NCBI RefSeq assembly: GCF_003429095.1
Contig: NZ_QVTE01000012.1
Span: forward strand, 1 to 64,000
DNA length: 64,000 nucleotides
Source: Peribacillus saganii
GTDB taxonomy: Bacteria > Bacillota > Bacilli > Bacillales > DSM-1321
Reading direction: 5' to 3'
Of this stretch, positions 8,235 through 17,173 are shown piece by piece. The translations under genes and the position numbers were made by a program. Positions within the stretch are counted from its first letter, which is position 1. Each line of letters starts with the position of its first letter. A model generated the notes under the pieces. That model saw only the letters and a list, made by a program, of their open reading frames with translations, did no database searches and was not told the DNA's origin.

Positions 8235-8420
8235 AAAAATACGCAAGACACAGTGAGATAGCTCTCCAAGAATATTCTTGACAATCCGGTTTTTATTCAA
8301 TACCGGACCAGCAAAACAAGCTATGAGGCCTGTCCCACTTCGGCGATTTCCCCTTTCCAGGCTTTTCGTTGAAGCTCATACTTCTCCAAACCTGTACTAT
8401 TGAATTTCGCACCTCTATCA
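8235..8420 (-). ncRNA. Lysine riboswitch (L-box)
   Basis: On the minus strand the leader starts with GATAGAGGTGCGA (8407-8419), then contains GCCGAAGTGGG, GCTGGTCCGGTATTG paired with an ACCGG further on, and GGAGAGCTATCTCACTG. These are hallmark conserved segments of the five-helix lysine aptamer. It lies between a good promoter and the terminator before lysC, so high lysine should stop transcription. Confidence 0.93.
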
Positions 8421-8463
8421 CCACTTTAATATGGTAAAGTTTAAACGTATGAATTTAAAAATG

Positions 8464-8492
8464 ATTATAGCACAGCTATATGGCAGTGGCAA
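8464..8492 (-). promoter_or_regulatory. Sigma-A promoter of the lysC riboswitch transcript
   Basis: On minus TTGCCA (8487-8492), 17-base spacer, TATAAT (8464-8469), just after the uvrC stop codon and about 40 bases ahead of the aptamer. Confidence 0.8.
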
Positions 8493-8494
8493 TG

Positions 8495-10267
8495 TTATTC
8501 TTGTAATTTTCTTACGATTTCATCTGCCAATGCTGATGGAATGCCTGCAGCCATAATGTCTTCCACTGAAGCTTCCTTCATTTTCTTAACTGATCCAAAG
8601 TGTTTCAATAACAGCTTCCTCCGCTTTTCGCCTACTCCTGGAATATCATCAAGCATCGATTGAAAGGCATTTTTCCCCCGTATTTGACGATGGAATGTAA
8701 TCGCAAAACGGTGGACTTCATCCTGTATCCGCTGGAGCAAATAAAATTCCTGGCTTCGTCGGTCAAGCTCAACAATTTCAAGCGGGCTCCCTATCATCAA
8801 TTGAGAGGTTCGGTGTTTCTCATCCTTCACAAGCCCGGCAAGCGGAATATCCAGCCCCAATTCATTTTCCAATATGTCGCGGACCCCCTCGACATGGCCT
8901 TTTCCTCCATCAATAATAATCAAATCCGGTAAAGGCAGGCCTTCCCTCAATACTCTGCTGTACCTTCTTCTGATTACTTCCCGCATTGACTCATAGTCAT
9001 CAGGACCCTTTACTGTCTTAATTTTATACTTCCGATACTCTCTTTTCTCCGGCTTTCCGTCAATAAAGACAACCATGGCCGAAACTGGATTCGTTCCCTG
9101 GATATTCGAATTGTCAAAGGCTTCGATTCTATGCGGGGTGTAAATCCCCAGCTGTTCTCCGAGGCTTTCCACTGCCTTTATTGTCCGATCTTCGTCCCGT
9201 TCAATTAGAGAAAATTTCTCTTGAAGTGCAATCGTTGCATTTTTGCTGGCCAGCTTTAATAAATCCTTCTTCTGCCCTCTTTTAGGCCGGAGAACCTTAA
9301 CTTGCAGCAATTCTTCAGCCAGCCCTGCATCGATAGATTCAGGCAAAAGGATTTCCTTTGGCTTAAAGTGATTGACCTGGGAATAAAATTGGCCAAGGAA
9401 GGTAAGCAGTTCTTCCTCTGGCTCACCATAAACCGGAAAGGTAGACACATCTCTCTCGATCAATTTTCCCTGCCTTACGAAAAATACCTGAACGCACATC
9501 CATCCCTTGTCAAAGGCATATCCGAAAACGTCCCGGTCAGTGAAATCGGTATTCATCATTTTTTGCTTTTCCATCGTTACTTCTATATGGGCGATTTTAT
9601 CACGGTATTCCTTTGCCCGCTCAAAATCCAGCTCTTCTGCTGCAGCCGTCATTTTTTCAGACAGTTCTTTTTTTATGTCCTTATACCCCCCGTTTAGAAA
9701 ACGTGTGATATCTTCGACAATAGTCTTATACTCAGATTCAGAAACCTTATACACACATGGAGCGAGACACTGTCCAAGATGATGGTATAAGCAGACACGG
9801 TCGGGAAGGGTCGTGCATTTCCGCAGCGGGTATATCCGATCCAGAAGCTTTTTTGTTTCATTAGCTGCGATCACGTTTGGGTAGGGCCCAAAATATTTCC
9901 CCCCGTCTTTTTTAACCTTTCGGGTGGTTATCAGCCTGGGATGCCTTTCTGAGGTAAGCTTGATGAATGGGTAAGTTTTATCATCCTTGAGCATGACATT
10001 GTATTTGGGATCATGTTTTTTTATTAAATTAAGTTCTAGAATAAGTGCTTCTATATCAGATGATGTAACAATATATTCAAAGTCTTCAATTTCATTCACC
10101 AGCCTGAGGGTTTTCCCGTCATGCGAACCCGTAAAATAGGATCTGACCCGATTTTTTAAAACCTTCGCCTTGCCTACATAGATGATTGTTCCCTGGCGGT
10201 CCTTCATTAAATAACAGCCGGATTGATCAGGGAGAATGGCCAACTTATCTTTAATTTTCTGATTCAT
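8495..10267 (-). CDS. uvrC: Excinuclease ABC subunit C
   Basis: Makes both incisions during nucleotide-excision repair with UvrA and UvrB. The 590-residue protein has the N-terminal GIY-YIG nuclease ([19 protein letters not shown]), a UVR motif for UvrB contact around residue 200, the RNase H-like nuclease domain ([21 protein letters not shown]) and C-terminal helix-hairpin-helices ([20 protein letters not shown]). Start ATG follows GGAGGGC. Neighbours trxA and lysC match B. subtilis. Confidence 0.97.
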   Translation of the reverse strand: MNQKIKDKLAILPDQSGCYLMKDRQGTIIYVGKAKVLKNRVRSYFTGSHDGKTLRLVNEIEDFEYIVTSSDIEALILELNLIKKHDPKYNVMLKDDKTYPFIKLTSERHPRLITTRKVKKDGGKYFGPYPNVIAANETKKLLDRIYPLRKCTTLPDRVCLYHHLGQCLAPCVYKVSESEYKTIVEDITRFLNGGYKDIKKELSEKMTAAAEELDFERAKEYRDKIAHIEVTMEKQKMMNTDFTDRDVFGYAFDKGWMCVQVFFVRQGKLIERDVSTFPVYGEPEEELLTFLGQFYSQVNHFKPKEILLPESIDAGLAEELLQVKVLRPKRGQKKDLLKLASKNATIALQEKFSLIERDEDRTIKAVESLGEQLGIYTPHRIEAFDNSNIQGTNPVSAMVVFIDGKPEKREYRKYKIKTVKGPDDYESMREVIRRRYSRVLREGLPLPDLIIIDGGKGHVEGVRDILENELGLDIPLAGLVKDEKHRTSQLMIGSPLEIVELDRRSQEFYLLQRIQDEVHRFAITFHRQIRGKNAFQSMLDDIPGVGEKRRKLLLKHFGSVKKMKEASVEDIMAAGIPSALADEIVRKLQE

Positions 10268-10384
10268 TATTAGCCCTCCTTTCTCAGTTAGTTTTATATC
10301 AAAAGCCTAGGCATGACTGCAGGCTAATTTACGCTATATTCCATCATATAGTGGTTCGGCTGTATTTTCAATTAGCAGATTCTG

Positions 10385-10505
10385 CACAGCATTTAAGCAC
10401 CCTGGATAGAGGAAGAACGGTTAATTCACCACGTCCTTTAGCGGCGCCGGCACTAGAACGCCGTGAGCGTCGAGGCTTTTTTCCTACCTCGCTGGAGGTA
10501 TACAC
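10385..10505 (+). repeat. Dispersed structured repeat, copy 1 (degenerate)
   Basis: Lies in the 339-base gap between uvrC and trxA. It shares CACAGC, the GAGGAAGAA segment, GGCACTAGnACG and GTCGnGGCTTTnTTTCCTAC with the copy at 31322-31468 but has lost most of the right arm. The gap otherwise holds only the trxA terminator. Confidence 0.65.
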
Positions 10506-10556
10506 AATTACTTTCGTTATCCACATAACATTTTATGATTTCCTATCAAAAAGAAA

Positions 10557-10583
10557 GAAAACCCTGCCCACCGGCAAGGTTTT
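10557..10583 (-). terminator. Terminator of trxA
   Basis: On minus AAAACCTTGCC can pair with GGCAGGGTTTT around a GGTG loop and is followed by CTTTCTTTTT. Confidence 0.75.
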
Positions 10584-10606
10584 CGTGTTTAGAGCAGCTG
10601 CAAATA

Positions 10607-10921
10607 TTAAGCGTGTCTTGATAATAACTCAGATAATGCTTCTTTAGGCTGGAAACCAACCACTTTATCAACTACTTCTCCGTTTTTAAATACCAGTAAA
10701 GTAGGAATGCTCATTACGCTGTACTTTCCTGCTGTTTCCTGGTTTTCATCAACATCAAGTTTAACGATTTTCAATTTATCGCCCATTTCTGAATCAAGTT
10801 CTTCAAGAACGGGAGCAATCATTTTACAAGGTCCGCACCATGGAGCCCAAAAGTCTGCAAGAACAAGACCTTGGCTAGTTTCATTAGAGAAAGTTTGGTC
10901 AGTCACGTTTACAATCGCCAT
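10607..10921 (-). CDS. trxA: Thioredoxin
   Basis: General cytoplasmic disulfide reductase. The 104-residue protein has the active site WAPWCGPCK near residues 27-35, the cis-Pro segment MSIPTLLVF and a C-terminal amphipathic helix. ATG follows AGGAGGC. A TATACT box lies at 10964-10969, but no convincing -35 is seen. In B. subtilis trxA is essential and under sigma-A and sigma-B/stress control; the latter cannot be seen here. Confidence 0.97.
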   Translation of the reverse strand: MAIVNVTDQTFSNETSQGLVLADFWAPWCGPCKMIAPVLEELDSEMGDKLKIVKLDVDENQETAGKYSVMSIPTLLVFKNGEVVDKVVGFQPKEALSELLSRHA

Positions 10922-11194
10922 ATCTAAATGCCTCCTAATTGAGTAAAGTAAATAACTAAAGACAGTATAGCATTGTTTATTTACAGCAGCTAATTATTTG
11001 CCTCATTTTACTTTACCCTGTAATTGGGTCATCTATCCTTTTTTTGAAAGTGCAAGCATCTTTCAATGAACCTGTTAAAGCTATATACCACTATCCTTTA
11101 AAGCTAAACACCCAGTCGTTAAACCAACCATATTACCATTCGTTTATGGCTGCATATGCAAGAACTATGGTAGTGGCTTAATCCCTTTAGAAAA

Positions 11195-11350
11195 GGCTCT
11201 GTTAACTTGCCTGTTGATTTCCGGTCCAGGCACTCGTTTTCCGCGGGCGGTTCGGGAGCCTCATCAGCGCACCTGCGGGGTCTCCCTTGACCGTTTTTCC
11301 CGCAGGAGTCTCGCACCTTCCACTCCAATTAACAAGTGTCAAAATTAACA
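11195..11350. repeat. GC-rich imperfect palindromic repeat of a different type
   Basis: A compositionally distinct block in the 517-base gap between trxA and etfA. Its left half (TTGCCTGTTGATTTCCGGTCC, then CCGCGGGCGGTTCGGGAGCC) resembles the reverse complement of its right half (GGTCTCCCTTGACCG, CCCGCAGGAGTCTCG, CCACTCCAATTAACAAG), so it can fold into a long imperfect hairpin. I recall very similar sequences scattered in intergenic DNA of many Bacillus genomes. A 69-codon open frame inside it is not a gene. Confidence 0.65.
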
Positions 11351-11400
11351 ATGAGCTTTAACATGGCATTAGAAAAAAATTAGTTTTACCCTTAAGAAGT

Positions 11401-11430
11401 GAAAAGACCTGGCAAAAACCGGGTCTTTTC
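11401..11430 (-). terminator. Terminator of the fadR-fadB-etfB-etfA operon
   Basis: A 9-bp stem (GAAAAGACC with GGTCTTTTC, loop of 12) nine bases after the etfA stop. The T-run on minus is short, so strength is uncertain. Confidence 0.55.
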
Positions 11431-11438
11431 TGTTTGTT

Positions 11439-12416
11439 TTATGCGTTTACCTTTAATTTCTTGAATTCTTCAGTCAGCATTGGAACTACCTCAAATAGAT
11501 CCCCTACAATGCCGTAGTCCGCAACCTTAAAAATGTTTGCTTCTGGATCCTTGTTGATGGCAACAATCACTTTTGAATTGGACATACCGGCAAGATGCTG
11601 GATAGCTCCTGAAATTCCGCAAGCAATGTACAGGTCAGGCGTTACTACCTTGCCTGTTTGTCCGATTTGCAGTGAGTAATCGCAATAATCCGCATCACAA
11701 GCTCCGCGGGATGCGCCCACAGCTCCTCCCAATACCTGTGCCAGCTCGTTTAATGGATTGAACCCATCAGCGCTCTTAACTCCGCGTCCACCAGCAATGA
11801 TTACCTTTGCTTCAGACAGATCAACACCTTCACTAGCTTTCCGGACTACTTCCTTAATAACTGTACGGAGGTCCTTAATTTCAGCTGAAAGAGAGGTTAC
11901 CTCACCTGAACGGGATTCATCCTTTTCAAGCGGCGTGATATTGTTAGGACGAATTGTTGCAAAGATCAGGCCATCTGTAACGATTTTCTTTTCAAATGCT
12001 TTTCCGGAATAGATAGGGCGGACAAATACCAAGTTTCCTCCGCTTTCCTCAATATCTGTAACGTCAGATACCAAACCTGAATTCAGCTTACTTGCAATTC
12101 GTGGTGAAAGATCCTTTCCAAGTGCTGTATGTCCAAGAAATATTCCTTCTGGTTTTTCTGACTCTACTACAGCCATAAAAGCTTGAGTGAAGCCATCTGA
12201 AGTATATTGCTTAAGTTTTTCGTCTTCAACTGCTACTACACGGTCAGCGCCATATTTGATTAATGAGTTGCCTAAAGACTGAATACTGTCACCAATTAAT
12301 ACGCCGACAACCTCTCCGCCTTCTGCAGCCTTTTTTGCTGCAGCAACCGCTTCAAATGATACATTACGAAGGGCACCGTCGCGAACCTCTCCCAATACAA
12401 GAACTTTTCTAGCCAT
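11439..12416 (-). CDS. etfA: Electron transfer flavoprotein alpha subunit
   Basis: Accepts electrons from acyl-CoA dehydrogenases and passes them to the quinone pool. The 325-residue protein has an N-terminal nucleotide-fold domain and the C-terminal FAD domain with [27 protein letters not shown] and the [11 protein letters not shown] segment that defines EtfA. ATG follows GGAGG at good spacing. It is the last gene of the fad operon; the gap to etfB is unusually wide (192 bases) because a repeat sits there. Confidence 0.97.
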   Translation of the reverse strand: MARKVLVLGEVRDGALRNVSFEAVAAAKKAAEGGEVVGVLIGDSIQSLGNSLIKYGADRVVAVEDEKLKQYTSDGFTQAFMAVVESEKPEGIFLGHTALGKDLSPRIASKLNSGLVSDVTDIEESGGNLVFVRPIYSGKAFEKKIVTDGLIFATIRPNNITPLEKDESRSGEVTSLSAEIKDLRTVIKEVVRKASEGVDLSEAKVIIAGGRGVKSADGFNPLNELAQVLGGAVGASRGACDADYCDYSLQIGQTGKVVTPDLYIACGISGAIQHLAGMSNSKVIVAINKDPEANIFKVADYGIVGDLFEVVPMLTEEFKKLKVNA

Positions 12417-12469
12417 CTATATAACCTCCTGTGCTTTTTTATATAAGTATGCTTCTACCACATAACTAC

Positions 12470-12605
12470 TGTCAGCTCCAGCACCGGCACCTTTTTTTGC
12501 ATAAGAAGCAAATAAAGCCCCCTCTCACGCTACGTGCCAGTGCCGTAGTCACCCAAGGATGTGTCGAACTTAGCCGATCACTCCTCTTTTCAGGGCACTA
12601 ATGCT
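12470..12605 (-). repeat. Dispersed structured repeat, copy 2 (minus orientation)
   Basis: Read on minus it follows the copy at 31322-31468 segment by segment: GAAAAGCA, GGCTAAGTTCG, GGCACTGGCACG, GGGGCTTTATTT and finally GGTGCTGGAGCTGAC. It fills the gap between etfB and etfA and would be part of their mRNA. It is the only copy not in plus orientation. Confidence 0.7.
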
Positions 12606-12608
12606 TTT

Positions 12609-13382
12609 CTATATTACCTTTGCTTCTGTATACAGCAGCTTTACAAGTTCGGCTACCTGCTGAGGGATATCCCCGCTCAGCACTTTGCCTGCTTCCTTCT
12701 TCGGCGGCAAGTAAACCTCAATTGTTTTTGTTTTTGCTTGCACATCATCTTCCTCAAGATCAAGGTCGTCAAGCTCCAATTCCTCAAGAGGTTTCTTTTT
12801 CGCTTTCATGATTCCTGGAAGCGAAGGATATCGCGGTTCATTTAAGCCCTGCTGAGCGGTAACAAGAATTGGAAGAGTGGTGGAAATTACTTCAGAATCA
12901 CCCTCAACATCACGGACAACGCTTACATTTTTGCCGTCAATTTCAAGTTTTGTAATCGTTGTGATATATGGGATATCCAATAGCTCGGCAACGCGTGGCC
13001 CAACCTGACCTGATCCTCCGTCGATTGCTACATTTCCGCCAATGATTAAATCAGCTTCTTTGTCCTTCAGGTACTCGGCTAAAATCTTAGCGGTTGAAAA
13101 CTGATCTCCATTTTCAAGATCATCCTCTGTGTTGATCAATACTGCCTTATCTGCTCCCATGGCTAGTGCTGTACGCAGCTGCTTTTCAGCTTCTTCGGAA
13201 CCAACTGTTACTACAGTAACTTCTCCGCCTTGTGCATCGCGGACTGTGATTGCTTCTTCTACAGCGTATTCATCGTATGGATTAATAATAAACTCAGCGC
13301 CATCTTCATTGATTTTCCCGCCAGAAAGAGTAATTTTTTCTTCTGTATCAAAAGTTCTTTTTAGCAAAACGTAAATATTCAC
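12609..13382 (-). CDS. etfB: Electron transfer flavoprotein beta subunit
   Basis: Partner of EtfA in the heterodimer that links beta-oxidation to the respiratory chain. The 257-residue protein has the EtfB signature region (GxxxIDGGSGQVGPRVAELL near residues 120-140) and the PYITTITKLEID and LPILVTAQQGLNEPRYPSL segments (each shown shortened). The start is GTG after GGAGGAG. It follows fadB by 51 bases, in the same operon. Confidence 0.97.
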   Translation of the reverse strand: MNIYVLLKRTFDTEEKITLSGGKINEDGAEFIINPYDEYAVEEAITVRDAQGGEVTVVTVGSEEAEKQLRTALAMGADKAVLINTEDDLENGDQFSTAKILAEYLKDKEADLIIGGNVAIDGGSGQVGPRVAELLDIPYITTITKLEIDGKNVSVVRDVEGDSEVISTTLPILVTAQQGLNEPRYPSLPGIMKAKKKPLEELELDDLDLEEDDVQAKTKTIEVYLPPKKEAGKVLSGDIPQQVAELVKLLYTEAKVI

Positions 13383-13433
13383 GGGTATTCTCCTCCTAGT
13401 TAAATTCAGTATATTGTAAGACTATTAAACTAT

Positions 13434-14207
13434 CTAATTCCCTTTAAATACAGGCTCCCTTTTTTCTATAAAAGCACTGATACCTTCCTTTGCATCAGCT
13501 GAGACGAAAACGGTCCCGAATGCCTCTGCTTCCTTTTGCACGCCCTTATAATAAGATTCAGTCTTCGAATAGTTCAGCAGCTCGATTGCTGCCTTAATTG
13601 CCAGCGGGCTTTTCTTTGCTATTTTTGCTGCCAGCTCCCGTGCCTTTGGAAAAAGCTCTTCCTCAGTGTATGCATGGTTAGCAAGACCAAATTGAGCCGC
13701 TTGTGTGCCGGTGATCGGCTCGCTGGTGAACAGCATTTCCGCTGCCTTGGCAGGCCCGACATAACGGGGCAGGCGCTGTGAACCTGCGAAGCCCGGGACA
13801 AGACCGAGCTGCAGCTCAGGAAGCCCAAGTTTTGCATTTTCGGACACCAGCCTGATATGACATGCCATTGCCAATTCAAGTCCTCCTCCAAGCGCTGCTC
13901 CATGGATAGCAGCAAGGACCGGTTTTGAAAATGTTTCAATACGTTCAAACAAATCCTGGCCTTTTGAGGCTAATTGAGCAAATTCTTCTCCGCTCCCTAT
14001 TGTTGTGAATTCCTTGATATCTGCTCCGGCCGAAAAGAATTTTCCTTCGCCCTTAAGCAATATGACCCTGACTGATTCATTCATCTCGAATTCGTCAAAG
14101 ATCACTGAAAGCTCTTCCAAGAGACCTGAGGAGAGTGCATTTGCAGGCGGCTTTTGTATAGTTACCTCTGCCACATGCCCCTCAATTGAGTATGATAAGA
14201 ATCCCAA
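13434..14207 (-). CDS. fadB: Enoyl-CoA hydratase
   Basis: Hydrates trans-2-enoyl-CoA in fatty-acid beta-oxidation. A 257-residue crotonase-fold protein with the oxyanion-hole segments FFSAGADIKEF and HGAALGGGLELAMACH, and the catalytic Glu in GLPELQLGLVPG. The TTG start follows GGGAGGTG. It sits between fadR and etfB, as in B. subtilis, and is expected to be repressed by FadR through the promoter ahead of fadR. Confidence 0.93.
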   Translation of the reverse strand: MGFLSYSIEGHVAEVTIQKPPANALSSGLLEELSVIFDEFEMNESVRVILLKGEGKFFSAGADIKEFTTIGSGEEFAQLASKGQDLFERIETFSKPVLAAIHGAALGGGLELAMACHIRLVSENAKLGLPELQLGLVPGFAGSQRLPRYVGPAKAAEMLFTSEPITGTQAAQFGLANHAYTEEELFPKARELAAKIAKKSPLAIKAAIELLNYSKTESYYKGVQKEAEAFGTVFVSADAKEGISAFIEKREPVFKGN

Positions 14208-14289
14208 ATCTTCACCTCCCTCTAGCTTTATTAATCGAAAACACTTTTAGTATGTAATTGGATGGGCAGCAAGCTGCCCGATCCTGCTC

Positions 14290-14874
14290 CTAGCTTTTGC
14301 CGCAGCCGCCAACTAACAGCTCATGCACTGGCTTTGCGAGGTCCGTCAAGCTATACTTTTGTTCATTCATGACCCAAGTCGTAGCAATTTCATCTATCGT
14401 CCCAAAGACTGTTTGTCTTGCCAGCCTTAGATTAAGGTCCGGACGGAATTCTCCGCTGGCTATCCCCTCCGTCATAATTTCGTCGATTAGATTTAAATAA
14501 CCCCGCAATACATCATTAATCCTGTGCCTTAGCTCTTTATTGGACTGCCTTAGTTCAAGCTGGGTTACAATGGCGAGATGGCGATCTTCAGACAGAATCT
14601 CAAAATGTTTTTCGACCATCACTAATAATTTCTGCGTTGCCGTGTCGATTCCTTTAATTTCTTCTTCAATTTTTTCAACAAAATAACCCATTTTTTCATG
14701 AAATAAAGAAATCAGGATATCTTCTTTGTTTTTGAAATATAGATAAATCGTTCCATCAGCCACGCCTGCTTGCTTTGCGATCCTTGAAACCTGCGCTTGG
14801 TGATAACCATTTTCAGCAATAACAATTACCGCTGCATCAATAATTTGTTTATATTTTGGCCTGTTCTTATTCAA
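14290..14874 (-). CDS. fadR: TetR-family fatty-acid degradation repressor FadR
   Basis: Represses beta-oxidation genes; long-chain acyl-CoA releases it from DNA. The 194-residue protein begins MNKNRPKYKQIIDAA, has a TetR helix-turn-helix (VSRIAKQAGVADGTIYLYFKNK, about residues 29-50) and a ligand domain containing VTQLELRQSN. It closely resembles the B. subtilis protein formerly called YsiA. I use the TTG at 14872-14874, eight bases after AAGAAGGGG; the longer open frame starts inside the operator. The gene has its own operator-controlled promoter and is therefore likely autoregulated. Confidence 0.93.
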   Translation of the reverse strand: MNKNRPKYKQIIDAAVIVIAENGYHQAQVSRIAKQAGVADGTIYLYFKNKEDILISLFHEKMGYFVEKIEEEIKGIDTATQKLLVMVEKHFEILSEDRHLAIVTQLELRQSNKELRHRINDVLRGYLNLIDEIMTEGIASGEFRPDLNLRLARQTVFGTIDEIATTWVMNEQKYSLTDLAKPVHELLVGGCGKS

Positions 14875-14898
14875 TGATAATGCCCCTTCTTCAGAAAA

Positions 14899-14916
14899 TG
14901 AATGAATCATCATTCA
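14899..14916. promoter_or_regulatory. FadR operator upstream of fadR
   Basis: TGAATGAATCATCATTCA: both 7-bp arms of the FadR consensus are perfect and only one central base departs from it. It lies 7 bases downstream of the -10 box, so bound repressor would block initiation. Confidence 0.85.
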
Positions 14917-14923
14917 TAATTTT

Positions 14924-14952
14924 ATCATAAGCTGACGTGACCTGTCTGTCAA
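14924..14952 (-). promoter_or_regulatory. Sigma-A promoter of fadR-fadB-etfB-etfA
   Basis: On minus a consensus TTGACA (14947-14952), 17-base spacer, TATGAT (14924-14929). A strong promoter that would need an operator to be held off. Confidence 0.85.
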
Positions 14953-15065
14953 GAGAAAACTGGCTTTGTGTCGCTTCCATTCAGATATTCATTTGTGTTA
15001 ATTTTCTTTTGTAATTAATCCTTTTTTTATATTTTATCCATTACTCCAAAGGCATGTCCAGGACT

Positions 15066-15096
15066 TACAAAAACCTGAGCCAGTTTTATGGCCCGG
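15066..15096 (-). terminator. Likely terminator of lcfA
   Basis: On minus GGGCCA pairs with TGGCTC (one G-U) around TAAAAC, extended by CC/GG, and is followed by TTTTTG, shortly after the lcfA stop. Confidence 0.5.
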
Positions 15097-15106
15097 GAAT
15101 ATATCT

Positions 15107-16801
15107 TTATGCTTCTTTTCTTTCATCAAACTTTCGTTTTTCCTCATCCACAAGCACACGCCGCAGAATTTTTCCGACAGCTGTTTTAGGCAATTCATTC
15201 CTGAATTCGTAAATCCGCGGAACTTTATAGGCAGCCAAATGCTTTCTCGCAAACTGATTCAGTTCTTCCTCTGTTACTGCAGCTCCTTCTTTCAGGACGA
15301 TATAAGCCTTAACGGTTTCACCGCGGTAAGGGTCTGGAATTCCCGCGACGACAAGCTCTTGTACATCGCTATGCTCGTAAAGGACTTCTTCTATTTCCCT
15401 CGGATAAATGTTAAAACCGCCAGCTATAATCATATCCTTTTTCCGGTCCACCACGTAAAAATAGCCTTCCTCATCCATGTATCCGATGTCGCCGGTCAAG
15501 AACCAGCCATTTCTGAAAGCCTGTTCGCTATCATCCGGCCTGTTCCAATATCCTTTCATTACCTGCGGACCTTTAATTCCTATTTCGCCTATTTCTTTTG
15601 GCGGCAAAGGCTCTCCTGTTTCTGCAGAAATAATAGCAGCGTCAGTATCGGGCCACGGAACTCCAATGCTTCCTTTTACCCTCGGACGATCCCATACAAA
15701 ATTGGAATGGGTAACAGGAGACGTTTCTGTCAGTCCATAGCCCTCGACAAGCTTCCCGCCCGTTACTTCTTCAAACCTTTGCTGTATTTCAACAGGCAAT
15801 GGTGCAGAACCGCTTATGCAGGCATCGATTGAAGATAAATCATACTTCGTTAATTCTGGATGGTTTAATAATCCGATATAGATCGTAGGAGCCCCTGGGA
15901 AGAGTGTCGGGCGCTGTTTTTGGATTGTTTTTAGTGCTGTTTCTGCGTCGAATTTAGGCAGCAGGATCATCTTATTGCCTTGCATAATAGATAAGAACAT
16001 AACGGTTGTCATTCCATACACATGGAAAAAAGGAATAATCCCGAGTACGCTTTCTTTTCCCTTGCGTGCTTTATACAGCCAGGCAGCGCACATTTTTGCA
16101 TTGGCGACAAGGTTTTTATGTGTCAGCATGACTCCCTTTGGAAAACCGGTAGTACCACCCGTATATTGAAGAACTGCAAGATCATTTTCAAAGTCTATCG
16201 ACAACTCAATTTCTTCGGGTACTGTACCTTTTAAAATTTCTTTAAGTAAGTGATTGTGTCCGTGATGCTCCACTTGCACCGTAATGCCATACTGTTTTTT
16301 TTGGATAAATGGATAAATCAAGTTCTTCGGGAATGGCAGGAAATCTTTGATAGCGGTTACAATAATGTGTTCAAGTTTGGTGTTAGGCATTACCCTTGCT
16401 GTACGGGGATACAAAATATCCATCGTTACGATAACTTTAGCCCCTGAATCCTTCATTTGGTATTCAAGTTCACGGTCCATATAAAGCGGGTTAGTCGGAA
16501 CAACTACACCGCCTGCGAGCATCGTCCCAAAAAATGTAATGACTGATTGCGGACAGTTCGGCAGCATGATTGCCACCCGGTCCCCTTTTTGCAGCCCTAG
16601 CTGTTTGAGATATGCTGCAAATTTTAGCGCTGAATGATAAACTTCCTTGAACTTCAATTCCTTCCCCATAAAATGGATTGAAGTCAGGTCCGGGAACTGT
16701 TCGGCAGCTTCCTTCAAAAAGGCTGGCAATGGTGTATTTCCATAGGAGAGCTCAAAAGGAATTTCCTCTGGATATAATTTGAGCCAAGGTTTTTGTTCCA
16801 A
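15107..16801 (-). CDS. lcfA: Long-chain fatty-acid--CoA ligase
   Basis: Activates fatty acids to acyl-CoA for beta-oxidation. The 564-residue AMP-forming adenylase has the P-loop-like YTGGTTGFPKG, the VEGYGLTETSPV motif, GDIGYMDEEGYFYVVDRKKD (shown in parts: GDIGYMDEEGY, VVDRKKDMI) and the catalytic lysine in ELPKTAVGKILRR. Start is TTG after AAAGGAGGG. Its promoter (16850-16878) shows no good FadR box, and a terminator separates it from fadR, unlike the single operon of B. subtilis. Confidence 0.94.
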   Translation of the reverse strand: MEQKPWLKLYPEEIPFELSYGNTPLPAFLKEAAEQFPDLTSIHFMGKELKFKEVYHSALKFAAYLKQLGLQKGDRVAIMLPNCPQSVITFFGTMLAGGVVVPTNPLYMDRELEYQMKDSGAKVIVTMDILYPRTARVMPNTKLEHIIVTAIKDFLPFPKNLIYPFIQKKQYGITVQVEHHGHNHLLKEILKGTVPEEIELSIDFENDLAVLQYTGGTTGFPKGVMLTHKNLVANAKMCAAWLYKARKGKESVLGIIPFFHVYGMTTVMFLSIMQGNKMILLPKFDAETALKTIQKQRPTLFPGAPTIYIGLLNHPELTKYDLSSIDACISGSAPLPVEIQQRFEEVTGGKLVEGYGLTETSPVTHSNFVWDRPRVKGSIGVPWPDTDAAIISAETGEPLPPKEIGEIGIKGPQVMKGYWNRPDDSEQAFRNGWFLTGDIGYMDEEGYFYVVDRKKDMIIAGGFNIYPREIEEVLYEHSDVQELVVAGIPDPYRGETVKAYIVLKEGAAVTEEELNQFARKHLAAYKVPRIYEFRNELPKTAVGKILRRVLVDEEKRKFDERKEA

Positions 16802-16849
16802 TAAATTTCCCTCCTTTTTTTTTATTAATAATTCAAACTATTCGATATA

Positions 16850-16878
16850 ATTATATTATACGCAAACTGCCTAGACAA
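16850..16878 (-). promoter_or_regulatory. Sigma-A promoter of lcfA
   Basis: On minus TTGTCT (16873-16878), 17-base spacer, TATAAT (16850-16855). A second TATAAT overlaps it at 16855-16860. I found no FadR palindrome between here and the start codon. Confidence 0.7.
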
Positions 16879-17077
16879 TGATTAACGATTCATAATTCCA
16901 CTGCAGTTAAAAAATAATAGCGCCCCATCAGAAAAAACATTTCCGACAAGGCGCTTAAATTTAACCCTTCCTGGCAGGGTTGGCCAATTGTTTAGCGGTG
17001 CCAAGCTGAGGATTCTCTTACTTACACAGATCCGGGTATATATTTTTAATCGGTATCCGTTTAAGAATAAGCTTAGA

Positions 17078-17158
17078 CTAAAAGAAAACCATATAAATGA
17101 TGCCTACTAACAGGAATACTGCACATAAACCAAGGAGTACCTTAGCGAGTGTTTCCAA
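17078..17158 (-). CDS. Predicted 26-residue hydrophobic membrane protein downstream of yshE
   Basis: A short open frame reading METLAKVLLGLCAVFLLVGI and then IYMVFF. It starts with TTG six bases after AGAGG and begins 15 bases after the yshE stop, so it would be translated from the same message. Nearly the whole length is one transmembrane helix. I do not recognise it. Arguments for it are the position, ribosome binding site and clean hydrophobic helix; against it, length and non-ATG start. It would be missed by ordinary gene callers. Confidence 0.45.
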   Translation of the reverse strand: METLAKVLLGLCAVFLLVGIIYMVFF

Positions 17159-17173
17159 ATCCAACCTCTCCCA

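Noticed and set aside
11119..11328. 69-codon minus frame
   Set aside because: Lies inside the GC-rich palindromic repeat, has no ribosome binding site and no recognisable protein pattern.
16815..16900. FadR box at the lcfA promoter
   Set aside because: TGATTAACGATTCAT and nearby TTCAAA fragments do not form the required TGAATGA/TCATTCA arms.
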